Assembly (NCBI GenBank): GCA_958296195.1
Contig: OY282455.1
Span: 868,001-932,000 of the forward strand
Length of the DNA stretch: 64,000 bases
Reading direction: 5' to 3'
Source: an uncultured Pseudomonadales bacterium
Lineage (GTDB): Bacteria; Pseudomonadota; Gammaproteobacteria; Pseudomonadales; Azotimanducaceae
Shown here: one piece after another, positions 36,737 to 44,935 of the stretch
How the letters are laid out: every line of letters starts with the position of its first letter
Numbering within the stretch: position 1 is the first letter of the stretch
The notes under the pieces: model-generated
Databases searched by the model: none
Told to the model about the DNA's origin: nothing
Seen by the model: the letters and a program-made list of their open reading frames with translations, nothing else
Program-made: the position numbers and the translations under genes

Positions 36737-37780
36737 GTGTCGGACGACCGCTTTGCAGCTCTACGCGATCTGCTGCCTGATTGGGCGGCGCTTGACGAGG
36801 CGCTGCTGGGCAATTTAGGCGTTCACGGCGACTTTCGCCGCTGGCAAACAGCCCTCGATCGTTTGCCGCCGCCCCGAGGCCCAACCTTGGCCACCGGCTC
36901 TTGGTCCTGTGCGGAGTTCGTAGGCGGCTCGGTGGAGGCCAAGGGGCCGGGAGCAGCCGCAGTTGCGGCCTCGAATCTTCGCCTGAACGCTGGCGATGTG
37001 GTTGCGGTGGATGGCGAATTGCCCCTTGGCGGCGAAGGCTTGGTTAGGGAGGTGCTGCAGGCGCTGCATCCTTGGCGCAAGGGGCCGTTTGCGTTGTTCG
37101 GCGTTCAAGTGGATTCCGAATGGCGTTCGGACATGAAATGGCGGCGGGTGGCGCCCTTTGTGGACCTTGTCGGCCGCCGGGTGCTGGATGTGGGTTGCGG
37201 CAACGGTTACTTTGGTTGGCGGATGCTGGCGGCGGGAGCGGAACTGGTGGTTGGCATCGATTCGTCGGTGTTGTTCCACATGCAGCACCAAGCCGTCAAC
37301 CACTTTGTGCGCAGCCGCCGCAACTGGGTTTTGCCGCTGCGCTTTGACGAATTGCCGGCGACGCTGGCCGAAGCAAAGTTCGACGCCGCTTTCAGCATGG
37401 GCGTGATCCATCATCAAAGGGTGCCTAGACAGCACCTTGAGCGGCTGCGGAGCTGCCTGAAGGCCGGCGGCCAAGCGGTGGTGGAAAGCCTGGTGGTCGA
37501 TGGCGCCGAGCCTTTGCGCCCGCCGGGCCGCTACGCCCGCATGCGCAATGTTTGGGTGGTGCCGACGCCAAGCGCCCTAGTGGACTGGTTGGCCGCCGCC
37601 GGCTTCGCCGACATTCGGATCGTTGACCTCAGCGCCACCACCGCTGCGGAGCAGCGCACAACTGCATGGATGCGCTTTCAGTCGCTGGCCGATGCGCTTG
37701 ATTCGGCAAATCCAAGCCTGACCGTTGAGGGCCATCCGGCGCCGAAGCGTTGCGTTGTGACGGCAAGGAATCTAATCTAA
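36737..37780 (+). CDS. cmoB: tRNA U34 carboxymethyltransferase
   Basis: CmoB transfers a carboxymethyl group from carboxy-S-adenosylmethionine to 5-hydroxyuridine in the wobble position of several tRNAs. The 347-aa product has a helical N-terminal region, then DMKWRRVAPFVDLVGRRVLD, the SAM-site VGCGNGYFGWRMLAAGAE, FSMGVIHHQRVPRQHLE, and RYARMRNVWVVPTPS, all diagnostic. I use the GTG at 36737, nine bases after GAGG; the GTG at 36722 is an alternative. No cmoA gene is adjacent, although the two enzymes act in series. Confidence 0.92.
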   Translation: MSDDRFAALRDLLPDWAALDEALLGNLGVHGDFRRWQTALDRLPPPRGPTLATGSWSCAEFVGGSVEAKGPGAAAVAASNLRLNAGDVVAVDGELPLGGEGLVREVLQALHPWRKGPFALFGVQVDSEWRSDMKWRRVAPFVDLVGRRVLDVGCGNGYFGWRMLAAGAELVVGIDSSVLFHMQHQAVNHFVRSRRNWVLPLRFDELPATLAEAKFDAAFSMGVIHHQRVPRQHLERLRSCLKAGGQAVVESLVVDGAEPLRPPGRYARMRNVWVVPTPSALVDWLAAAGFADIRIVDLSATTAAEQRTTAWMRFQSLADALDSANPSLTVEGHPAPKRCVVTARNLI

Positions 37781-37786
37781 ACTGCC

Positions 37787-38158
37787 ATGTTCAGCCTGAT
37801 TCCGCTTAACTTTAGGTTCCGAGGCAGGGTTCGGCGGCTATTTGACCTTTACCTCTGTTTCCTGAACCATCCCGGCAAGGCTCTGCATCCAACGCAGGTC
37901 GCTCGCAGCACGGGAATCGCGTTCGCTGACGCGGTGCGGCTGTTGGAGCGCACGCCGGAGCTGTTCGTGCGGCTGCCCAAGCGCGATGGCATAACCCGCT
38001 ATCGTCTAACTAGCGCCATGACCGCCCGCGAGCCGGAGCAAGTGCAGCAGTTCCTGCTGCGGTCCGCCCGTTGGGAGAGCCTGATTTTCTATGCCTTTGC
38101 CGCTATGGTGCTGTGCGTGTTGTTGATTGTTGTCATCCTAGTCGGGCCGGCCCTGTAG
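37787..38158 (+). CDS. Hypothetical protein with winged-helix-like N-terminus and one TM helix
   Basis: The 123-aa product begins 6 bp after cmoB. Residues about 30-75 (HPTQVARSTGIAFADAVRLL then PKRDGITRYRLT) look like a small winged-helix domain. A single C-terminal TM helix follows (FYAFAAMVLCVLLIVVILVG). It is a possible tail-anchored protein whose helical domain faces the cytosol. I do not recognise a family. Confidence 0.72.
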   Translation: MFSLIPLNFRFRGRVRRLFDLYLCFLNHPGKALHPTQVARSTGIAFADAVRLLERTPELFVRLPKRDGITRYRLTSAMTAREPEQVQQFLLRSARWESLIFYAFAAMVLCVLLIVVILVGPAL

Positions 38159-38216
38159 AGAAGCGACAGCTTTGAGCGGGCGTTGCCGTCGCCTAGCCCT
38201 GATCAGTGGCGGTGCT

Positions 38217-38513
<297 letters not shown>

Positions 38514-38519
38514 CCCCGA

Positions 38520-38546
38520 AGCCCCGCCGTTAGCGGGGCTTTTTTG
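38520..38546 (+). terminator. Rho-independent terminator
   Basis: A perfect 8-bp GC-rich stem, AGCCCCGC (38520-38527) and GCGGGGCT (38533-38540), encloses a 5-base loop and is followed by a run of T. It ends transcription that comes through the 23S fragment on the plus strand. Confidence 0.95.
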
Positions 38547-38728
38547 TTTGTGGGTCGCGAGCCCCTTGTGGCGTGGCGTCGATTTTGGTTCCGCCCACCC
38601 GCCGAAACTGCGCACCTGCCCGTCAGCAATCGACCTCTGTGTCTTTGACCAAGCTCAGGCGAGGGGCTATGGTGCGCCAGTCTCTCAGGCCTGAACAACT
38701 ACATCGACATCCCCTTGGAGGCAGCGCC

Positions 38729-39664
38729 TTGTCTGAACAACTGTCCCGCCTGTTGCTCCGAATCGTCCGCGAAGGCGGCATCCCGAAGGATGAATTCGAC
38801 TTCGGGCAGGCCGCCCCGGAAGAGCTTGGCTTGGCGGTGAAGGACGGTGCCGTGGGCGTGGTGGGGAATGTTGACCTGCTTGACGAAAGCACCATTCGCA
38901 ACACCCTTTCCCCCCTCGCGGCCGCTTGGCTGCGGGACCTCAAAGTCCTTCTGGCGGTGGACTCCACCAACTCCCGCATGGCGGCGACGGCCCAATCCGC
39001 CTCGGTGGATGGCTGCGCCTGGTTGGCGGAACTGCAAACCGCCGGCCGCGGCCGGCGCGGTCGCCGCTGGCTAACGCCGTTCGCCCGGAACATTGCGCTC
39101 ACTCTGGGCTTCTCAGTCAACCAGCAGCCCTCCCAACTCGGCGGCCTAAGCCTAGCTGTCGGCCTAGCCGTCGCCGGGTTGCTGCAGCGCGAGGGCGTAG
39201 GCAACGCCGCAGTCAAGTGGCCGAACGACGTTTACATCGGCGACGCCAAGGTCTGCGGCGTCCTCATCGAGGTGGTCACCCGCGCCAACGCCTGCGACTG
39301 CATCATCGGCGTCGGCCTAAACTTGGACTTGCCGGAGAGCGCCCGCACCGGCGTCGACCAAAAAGTCACGGACCTAAAGTCCCAAGGCGTAACCCCCAAC
39401 CGCAACTTGTTCGCCGCCGCCTTGGTCTCCGCGGTGGTGGATGCCGCCAACCGCTTCAAGCATGAAGGCTTCGCCCCAATGCGCCCCGCCTACGACGCCC
39501 TGCACCTATGCCACGGCAAGCAGGTGCGCATCATCCGAGGCAACCAGACCCACACCGGCCAAGTACAGGGCGTCACCGCCACAGGTGCCCTGCGCGTCCG
39601 CGGCGACGGCAAAGTCACCGAATTCACCGGCGGCGAAGTCAGCCTCCGCCCCTGCAGCCCATAA
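38729..39664 (+). CDS. birA: Biotin-[acetyl-CoA-carboxylase] ligase
   Basis: BirA attaches biotin to the biotin carboxyl carrier protein of acetyl-CoA carboxylase and may repress biotin genes. The 311-aa product has an N-terminal region of about 75 residues that fits a winged-helix domain, then the catalytic core: VDSTNSRMAA, AELQTAGRGRRGRRWL (biotin/AMP loop), VKWPNDVYIGDAKVCGVLIE and IIGVGLNL, and a C-terminal beta domain. I choose the TTG at 38729, eight bases after GGAGG. The upstream in-frame reading goes through non-coding sequence near the rRNA fragment. Confidence 0.93.
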   Translation: MSEQLSRLLLRIVREGGIPKDEFDFGQAAPEELGLAVKDGAVGVVGNVDLLDESTIRNTLSPLAAAWLRDLKVLLAVDSTNSRMAATAQSASVDGCAWLAELQTAGRGRRGRRWLTPFARNIALTLGFSVNQQPSQLGGLSLAVGLAVAGLLQREGVGNAAVKWPNDVYIGDAKVCGVLIEVVTRANACDCIIGVGLNLDLPESARTGVDQKVTDLKSQGVTPNRNLFAAALVSAVVDAANRFKHEGFAPMRPAYDALHLCHGKQVRIIRGNQTHTGQVQGVTATGALRVRGDGKVTEFTGGEVSLRPCSP

Positions 39665-40187
39665 CCCTTATCCTCGATCAAGAGCCCGCATGGTGACGCG
39701 GCACGTCGAATCGAGATGTGTCCGCGTTCCAAGGCGGCGGCCAGCAACTCCGCGAACGGCCTCGAGAACAGCGTAGGCGACTCACGAGGCGGCGCTTCCT
39801 GACCGTTATTGTGGTGCAGGGCGCCCTCTGGAATCGCTCGCGCTCTTGCCTTGGTCAATCGCCGCAGGCCCACCAAGCGCCACCTCAGCGCCGAGGACGT
39901 CACCCTCAATTCGTCCGCGACCGCGTTCAGTCGCATTGTCAGTTCGTCCATGTCCAGTCGTGCGCAGTCGTCGAACTCCCGCAACGCCGACGAGGGCATT
40001 AGCATGGCCGTCGCGAAGTTGTTCGCAAGCTGCTCGACGCGGTTGCCGCCGAAATCGCTGGCGTCCTCCATGTGCCTGGGGGGCATCGCTTCCCATGTCA
40101 GAATGTGGAACAACTCGTGGGCGAGGTCGAAGTGCCGGCGCCCGGCCACCTCGCCTCGTGCGATTAGAACGGCATCGAGCGTCGTCC
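39665..40187 (-). pseudogene. Remnant of an ImmA/IrrE-like metallopeptidase gene
   Basis: On the minus strand the reading ARGEVAGRRHFDLAHELFHI contains the HExxH zinc site (HELFH), followed by EQLANNFATAMLMPSSAL, a signature of the ImmA/IrrE family. The C-terminal helix (HISIRRAASPCGLLIED) is cut off where the reading runs into the birA stop codon. The N-terminus is missing, replaced by a fragment of another gene. It is therefore incomplete at both ends. Confidence 0.72.
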
Positions 40188-40189
40188 GC

Positions 40190-40372
40190 AGCGGAGGCGT
40201 CACGCAGGTAGCGCGGCGTTAGCCGCACCCCGTCAAAGGCGTCGCGGTTGCGGCGCTTGCCCGTCTCCCGGTCGATGCCTGCCTCCATGTAGTCGAAGGC
40301 GAAGTTGGGGATGCGCCGCCTCGCCAAGCGCTTCAGATCGTCAATTCCGGGATAGCGGGTGTCGTAGTCCAT
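40190..40372 (-). pseudogene. N-terminal fragment of an LldD-like FMN alpha-hydroxy-acid dehydrogenase
   Basis: The reading from the ATG at 40372 has DDLKRLARRRIPNFAFDYME, AGIDRETGKRRNRDAFDGV and LTPRYLRD, the N-terminus of L-lactate dehydrogenase (LldD)-type flavoproteins. The homology stops after about 58 codons, where the ImmA remnant begins in another frame. The FMN-binding barrel is absent, so it cannot be functional. Confidence 0.75.
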
Positions 40373-40886
40373 CTGCCACAGCCTAGGCCGCCCGCTCGAC
40401 TTGGAAGGCGGCGATGTTGTCTGGGACGCTCATAGGGGCACCATAACGCCTTGCCTAGGTGCCGCTAAAGCCCCGAATCTGGTTAAGGGCATGTTAGGAC
40501 TTCGTTCCAGCGTCGTTCGGCGAAGCCAACATGCGCATGTTCAGTCTCCTATTGTGAACCGACAACCCATAGGCTACCTGAACATGGGCTCCGGTTTGCC
40601 GGGCGCACCTCCAAAAAATTCGCAAGCTGGTGGTGCCATCAGGGCGATTTTAAAGTTGTTCCCTGGCGAAGCCGTTACGTCCGGCCTTGCATTTCGGGGC
40701 GAAGAAGGTGGGGGTCGGCTGCATTCGGGAGGGTCGGGGGAGCGTTTTTCCGTCCGATCGGAAGCGGTTGCGGCCGTCGGGCGTTGGCGAGTCCGGCCAG
40801 ATTGCCGGGAGGCGTCCGCTGCGACGGCCTGCAGTGGTACGCGGCCAAAGAATGCCGGACAGCACAAGCGAGCAATGCATCAGTCC
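40373..40886. other. Long intergenic region upstream of TonB receptor 1
   Basis: About 510 bp without a convincing gene. It holds a perfect 14-bp palindrome (AACATGCGCATGTT, 40528-40541) and an inverted repeat with arms CATGTTCAG (40536-40544) and CTGAACATG (40578-40586), with an inner CCTAT/ATAGG pair. This could fold as a hairpin RNA or bind a dimeric regulator. The remainder shows nothing I can assign. Confidence 0.5.
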
Positions 40887-40904
40887 AAATTGGTCATGCC
40901 AATT
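40887..40904. promoter_or_regulatory. Operator-like palindrome upstream of TonB receptor 1
   Basis: The sequence AAATTGGTCATGCCAATT contains the imperfect palindrome TTGG-N5-CCAA. It resembles binding sites of UxuR/ExuR-type GntR regulators. The core TTGGTCATGCCAA recurs upstream of the second receptor gene (51695-51707). It lies just upstream of the -35 box. The FadR/FCD-type GntR protein encoded at 44171-44914 is the natural candidate to bind it. Confidence 0.65.
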
Positions 40905-40929
40905 CAGCGAAAAAAATGTCAAAAAATGG

Positions 40930-40957
40930 TTGCAACTATTGTGATCATTGGTTATAC
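40930..40957 (+). promoter_or_regulatory. Sigma-70 promoter of TonB receptor 1
   Basis: The -35 box TTGCAA (40930-40935) and the -10 box TTATAC (40952-40957) are separated by 16 bp. The same arrangement with the same spacing is present upstream of the second receptor gene. Transcription should start near 40963-40966. Confidence 0.7.
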
Positions 40958-40960
40958 ATT

Positions 40961-40993
40961 CCTATGCAAACCTGATCGATTGATTGGCATAGG
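40961..40993 (+). promoter_or_regulatory. Leader hairpin overlapping the ribosome binding site (copy 1)
   Basis: CCTATGC (40961-40967) pairs perfectly with GCATAGG (40987-40993). The 3' arm runs into the Shine-Dalgarno AGGAGG at 40991-40996, eight bases before the ATG at 41005. The hairpin would sit at the very 5' end of the mRNA. The second copy keeps the pairing with a different stem sequence. Confidence 0.6.
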
Positions 40994-41004
40994 AGGATTC
41001 TGAG

Positions 41005-44000
41005 ATGCAAATCAACTGCAAAGTGGCTGAATCGGTCTCCAGAATGTGCTGCGGGAGGTCGTCCGACCCGGTTGCCCCCCTAAGCGGCAAGGCGAAGGGA
41101 CGGGCGGCAGCCCGTGGCAGCCTGCGCCCCCTAGTGCTGCTCACATCCGTCTTGTCCTTGTCGATTGCCCCTTCGGGCTTTGCGCAAGAGGCCGTTGAAG
41201 AGCAAGAGACCTTTGAAGGCTTAACACTGATCGAGGAGGTGGTCGTCACCGGCATCCGCGGCTCCATGCAGGCGTCTGCGGAGATGAAGCGCGCCGACGC
41301 CCGTGTCGTCGATGCGATCGTGGCTGAAGACATTGGTAAACTGCCGGACAACAACATTGCCGAGGCGCTTCAGCGGGTCACCGGCGTTTCCATCAACCGT
41401 GACTTTGGCGTGGGCTCTGAGGTTTCAATCCGCGGTCTTCCTCAGAACCGCGTTGAACTGAATGGCCGCAGCACCATGGGTGATGGCCGAAACGGCATCA
41501 ACTTTCAGGACTTTCCCGCCAACTTTCTGTCCTCGGTGGCCGTGATCAAATCGCCGACTCCCGAAATGATCGAGGGTGCGCTCGGTGGAACGATCAGCCT
41601 GAACACGGCACGTCCACTCGATCTGAAAGCGCCTCGCATGGCCATAGGCGTGGAAACCGAGTACGCGGACAAGGCCGATCATTGGGCGCCAATCGTCAAC
41701 GGGCACTTCGGCAACAAGTGGGAATTGGACGGTGCCGGCACGTTTGGAGTCCTGGGCATGGTTTCATACCAGGATCGAAAGCTGCGCCGCGACACCTACG
41801 AAACCAGTCTTTTCGTTTTTGACAACGTTGACGTCAACCTCGACGGTACGGTGGACATCAATGACGCGGCGCAAAACACGCCGAGCGGACAGTACGTCGT
41901 GCCGGTCGAGCCCAAGATTGAGCCCTGGACGGAAGATCGCGAGCGCACCGCCCTGAACCTGATGCTGCAGTGGGCCCCGGAATCTGGACAAGGCAATTTC
42001 TACGCCGACCTGAACCGCACGGAGCGTGACGGTGGACAGGAAGCCTACTCGATCCTCAGTGTGGTCGGGAGTCCCGTTGCCACGGCCGCCACCTATGAGG
42101 ACGATAACGGTGCGCTGAACAATTACCGTCTGGAAGGCAACCATTTTGCCATCCCCAAGACATGGAGTCAGTTCCGCGCAACGGACAGCTTTTCCTATGC
42201 CATTGGCGGTGAGTGGGACTTCACGGAGAACCTGACCATTTCCGGTGAGATCTCCTTCGCCGACTCCGACACCTCAAATCCGAAGTCCGAGTTCAATTGG
42301 CGAGCGATCGACCCGATGCTGGAAGCAGCGAACCCGGCTGCCTCCAACGAACGCTGGACCGAGGTCACGATAGTCAACAGCTCGAGTCAGGCACCGAGCG
42401 TCGTTTACGACGATGGCGAGATCTACACGCAGACCAATTACTATGCCTTCCGCGAATTCAGGCACATCACCGACGACATCGACAATCAGGAAGACGCTTT
42501 CCGTCTGGATGTCGAATACGCCCAGCCCTTTGGGCTGGAGTGGGCGACTGCGCTCAAGGCGGGCGTTCGCGCCACCAGTCGTGAATACGAGAGAAACCGA
42601 GCGGAAGCGCGCGTAAAGGACATCCACAAGGACATGAGGGATGCCGACGGGAACCCGACGATCATCTGGATGAACGACGTAATCAGCGACTACCCCGGAA
42701 CGATCATCACGCCCGATGTGCATTCCGACTTGTTTGAACATGCCGGCATCAACGGCACCAACCATCTGTCTCCCTTCACGGTTTATGACGCCAAACTATT
42801 GCGGGACACCGAGCAAACGTTCGCCATGGTTCAGGAGCTTCTTGCCGGCAGCAACTACAACAGCCCCGGCAACAGCGACGGCTATATCAGTCCCACCGGC
42901 GGTCTGAGTGACAGTCTTAGGGAGCTAAAAAGCTCCTACGCGCTGATCGAAGAGGACACGGCCGCGTTCTACCTGCAGGCGAATCTGGATTTTGATCGGG
43001 TCCGCACCGTAGTGGGTGGCCGCTACATCAGAACCGAGATCACTTCGGACGCCTACGATCAGAGCGGCACGTCGATCGTTTCCGACAAGAGCACTTACGG
43101 GGAGTTTCTGCCGAGCTTTAACGCCGTGGTTGACCTGACTGAAAACACGCTTATGCGGTTCAGTGCGGCCAGGGTCATGCGCAGGCCGGATTTTGGCGAG
43201 TTAAGCCCCACCTTCCAATACAATTCAGACCGCGTTCTGGCCACCCGCGGCAACCCAGAGCTGGACCCTTACCGCGCCAGTCAGTTTGACATAGCGTTTG
43301 AGCGCTATTTCGGCGATGGCAACTTGATTTCGGCAACCGTTTTCTACAAGGACGTCGCCTCCTTCCTTAAAACCACCACCTTCTGTGCGCACCAGCCTGA
43401 AGCGCTTGCCACTCAGAACACGACCATCTACAACAACATCTGCATTCGGCCTGATCCAACCGGAGATTCGGAAAATTACGTCTTTGCTGCGTCCCAGGAG
43501 GAATTCGACAGCTTTCTGGCGGCGGGCCGCAATGGCATCCTGACCACCACCGTAGCCAACGGATCAAGCGGCACGGTGCAGGGTTTCGAGTTGGGCTGGG
43601 CGCAATCCTTCGGCTTTCTGCCGGGGCTCTGGTCCGGTTTGGGCGTTAATGCAAACTACACCTTCTCGGACAGTGAAGACCCCGATGGTGTGCCGCTGGA
43701 GGACATCTCCAAAAACACCTACAATTTGCAGGTGTTTTGGGAATATGCCGGCGTGGGCATTCGCCTTGCTTACACCTACCGAGACCGCTTCCTGGACAAC
43801 AACTATGCAAAACGCGTGGAAAGAGTCGGTGTGGCGGTCGCCAACCGTGACCCCAGCGTTGACGATCCGACCGAAGGCAACGACTACCGCGACGACCTGT
43901 CGCAGCTGGATCTGGCGTTCAACTGGGACATTAGCGACAAGTACAGCGTTTTCGCACATGTTTACAACCTGACTGCTGAGCCCACCATTAACCAAAGCGT

Positions 44001-44070
44001 GACTGGCACGCCCTGGCAGATCCGCGAGACCGACCGCCGGTTCACCGTGGGTTTTCGCGGCAGGTTCTAG
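41005..44070 (+). CDS. TonB-dependent receptor, probable alginate oligosaccharide importer
   Basis: The product is a 1021-aa outer-membrane receptor. After an export region with a hydrophobic stretch, the plug domain begins at IEEVVVTGIRGSMQASAEMK and contains ALQRVTGVSINRD and the VSIRGLPQNRVELNG motif. The long beta-barrel ends in a terminal aromatic residue (RRFTVGFRGRF), as required for barrel insertion. The large size and the layout match receptors of carbohydrate clusters in marine gammaproteobacteria. It should take oligosaccharides from PL6 lyase into the periplasm with energy from TonB. It is followed by the GntR gene. The leader contains an operator-like site, promoter and hairpin shared with the second receptor at 51808-54801. 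Confidence 0.93.
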   Translation: MQINCKVAESVSRMCCGRSSDPVAPLSGKAKGRAAARGSLRPLVLLTSVLSLSIAPSGFAQEAVEEQETFEGLTLIEEVVVTGIRGSMQASAEMKRADARVVDAIVAEDIGKLPDNNIAEALQRVTGVSINRDFGVGSEVSIRGLPQNRVELNGRSTMGDGRNGINFQDFPANFLSSVAVIKSPTPEMIEGALGGTISLNTARPLDLKAPRMAIGVETEYADKADHWAPIVNGHFGNKWELDGAGTFGVLGMVSYQDRKLRRDTYETSLFVFDNVDVNLDGTVDINDAAQNTPSGQYVVPVEPKIEPWTEDRERTALNLMLQWAPESGQGNFYADLNRTERDGGQEAYSILSVVGSPVATAATYEDDNGALNNYRLEGNHFAIPKTWSQFRATDSFSYAIGGEWDFTENLTISGEISFADSDTSNPKSEFNWRAIDPMLEAANPAASNERWTEVTIVNSSSQAPSVVYDDGEIYTQTNYYAFREFRHITDDIDNQEDAFRLDVEYAQPFGLEWATALKAGVRATSREYERNRAEARVKDIHKDMRDADGNPTIIWMNDVISDYPGTIITPDVHSDLFEHAGINGTNHLSPFTVYDAKLLRDTEQTFAMVQELLAGSNYNSPGNSDGYISPTGGLSDSLRELKSSYALIEEDTAAFYLQANLDFDRVRTVVGGRYIRTEITSDAYDQSGTSIVSDKSTYGEFLPSFNAVVDLTENTLMRFSAARVMRRPDFGELSPTFQYNSDRVLATRGNPELDPYRASQFDIAFERYFGDGNLISATVFYKDVASFLKTTTFCAHQPEALATQNTTIYNNICIRPDPTGDSENYVFAASQEEFDSFLAAGRNGILTTTVANGSSGTVQGFELGWAQSFGFLPGLWSGLGVNANYTFSDSEDPDGVPLEDISKNTYNLQVFWEYAGVGIRLAYTYRDRFLDNNYAKRVERVGVAVANRDPSVDDPTEGNDYRDDLSQLDLAFNWDISDKYSVFAHVYNLTAEPTINQSVTGTPWQIRETDRRFTVGFRGRF

Positions 44071-44109
44071 TGGACCGGCGATAGAATGGCGTCGAACTGG
44101 CCGTCTGTG

Positions 44110-44137
44110 TTAACGGGCGGCCATTTGTGAGTAGAAT
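44110..44137 (+). promoter_or_regulatory. Possible promoter of the GntR gene
   Basis: TTAACG (44110-44115) and TAGAAT (44132-44137) are 16 bp apart in the 100-bp gap between the receptor and the regulator. The -35 match is weak, so this is a suggestion only. Confidence 0.3.
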
Positions 44138-44170
44138 TGCCGCACTGTAGATGCTGGCAGGAAGCGAACC

Positions 44171-44914
44171 ATGGCGGGCAAGCGACTTTACCACTCGGTG
44201 GCCGAACAGATCCTCACCATGATCGATGACGGCACGTTCCCGCCCGGCAGCCGATTGCCGGGTGAGAGAGAGCTTGCCGACCAATTCAACGTCAGCCGCG
44301 TGTCGGTCCGGGAGGCCGCAATCTTCCTTCAGGCCCGGGGCGTCATCCAAGTGAAGAGGGGTTCCGGAGCCCAGGTGCTCGACCCGTCGAAGCACAATAG
44401 CGGCTCGCCGAACGTCAGCGCTTTCGAATTGACCGAGGCCCGCACGTTGTTCGAGTCGGAGGCGGCCGCCTTGGCAGCGCGACACATCAGCGATGCAACG
44501 CTGAGCCTGCTTGAGGAGCACCTCAAGAAGATGAGCGGCAACGGCCTACACACCGAGCACGAGGCCGAATTGGCGGATCGGGACTTCCACCTGACGATCG
44601 CCGCGGCCAGCGGCAACGCCGCAGTGCGCCACGTTGTGGAGGTGCTGTGGCGGATTCGCATGGAGTCCGTTCCCGTGCGCAAGGTGTACGACTCGGTGTG
44701 TCTGGAGGATTCCGGTGCGCGCCAAACCGAGCACCAGCAAATTCTCGACGCGCTGCGCGCACGGGATCCGGCAGCGTCCCGCGTTGCCATGCGTGAGCAT
44801 TTTCGGCGCCTGATCGAGTCGATGCTCGACGTCACCGAAGAGCAAGCGCTCGAAGAGCTTCGATGCAAGGCGACCGAGAGCCGTGAACGGTTCCTGACCA
44901 GTTTTGAACTCTGA
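44171..44914 (+). CDS. GntR family regulator, FadR/FCD subfamily (probable cluster regulator)
   Basis: The 247-aa product has an N-terminal winged helix (VAEQILTMIDDGTFPPGSRL, then FNVSRVSVREAAIFLQARG) and a C-terminal FCD ligand domain (about residues 80-235) that contains RDFHLTIAAASGN and a late HQQILDALRARDP, the metal-binding histidine helices of the family. FCD-type regulators related to UxuR and ExuR respond to uronates or KDG. It is the likely repressor of both receptor genes. An FCD fragment similar to it lies at 54801-54905. Confidence 0.93.
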   Translation: MAGKRLYHSVAEQILTMIDDGTFPPGSRLPGERELADQFNVSRVSVREAAIFLQARGVIQVKRGSGAQVLDPSKHNSGSPNVSAFELTEARTLFESEAAALAARHISDATLSLLEEHLKKMSGNGLHTEHEAELADRDFHLTIAAASGNAAVRHVVEVLWRIRMESVPVRKVYDSVCLEDSGARQTEHQQILDALRARDPAASRVAMREHFRRLIESMLDVTEEQALEELRCKATESRERFLTSFEL

Positions 44915-44935
44915 CTTCGGGCTAAGGATGGGAAT

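Noticed and set aside
40401-41003. Open frame of 200 codons upstream of TonB receptor 1
   Set aside because: It covers the promoter, operator and hairpin of the receptor, and its translation is unlike a folded protein.
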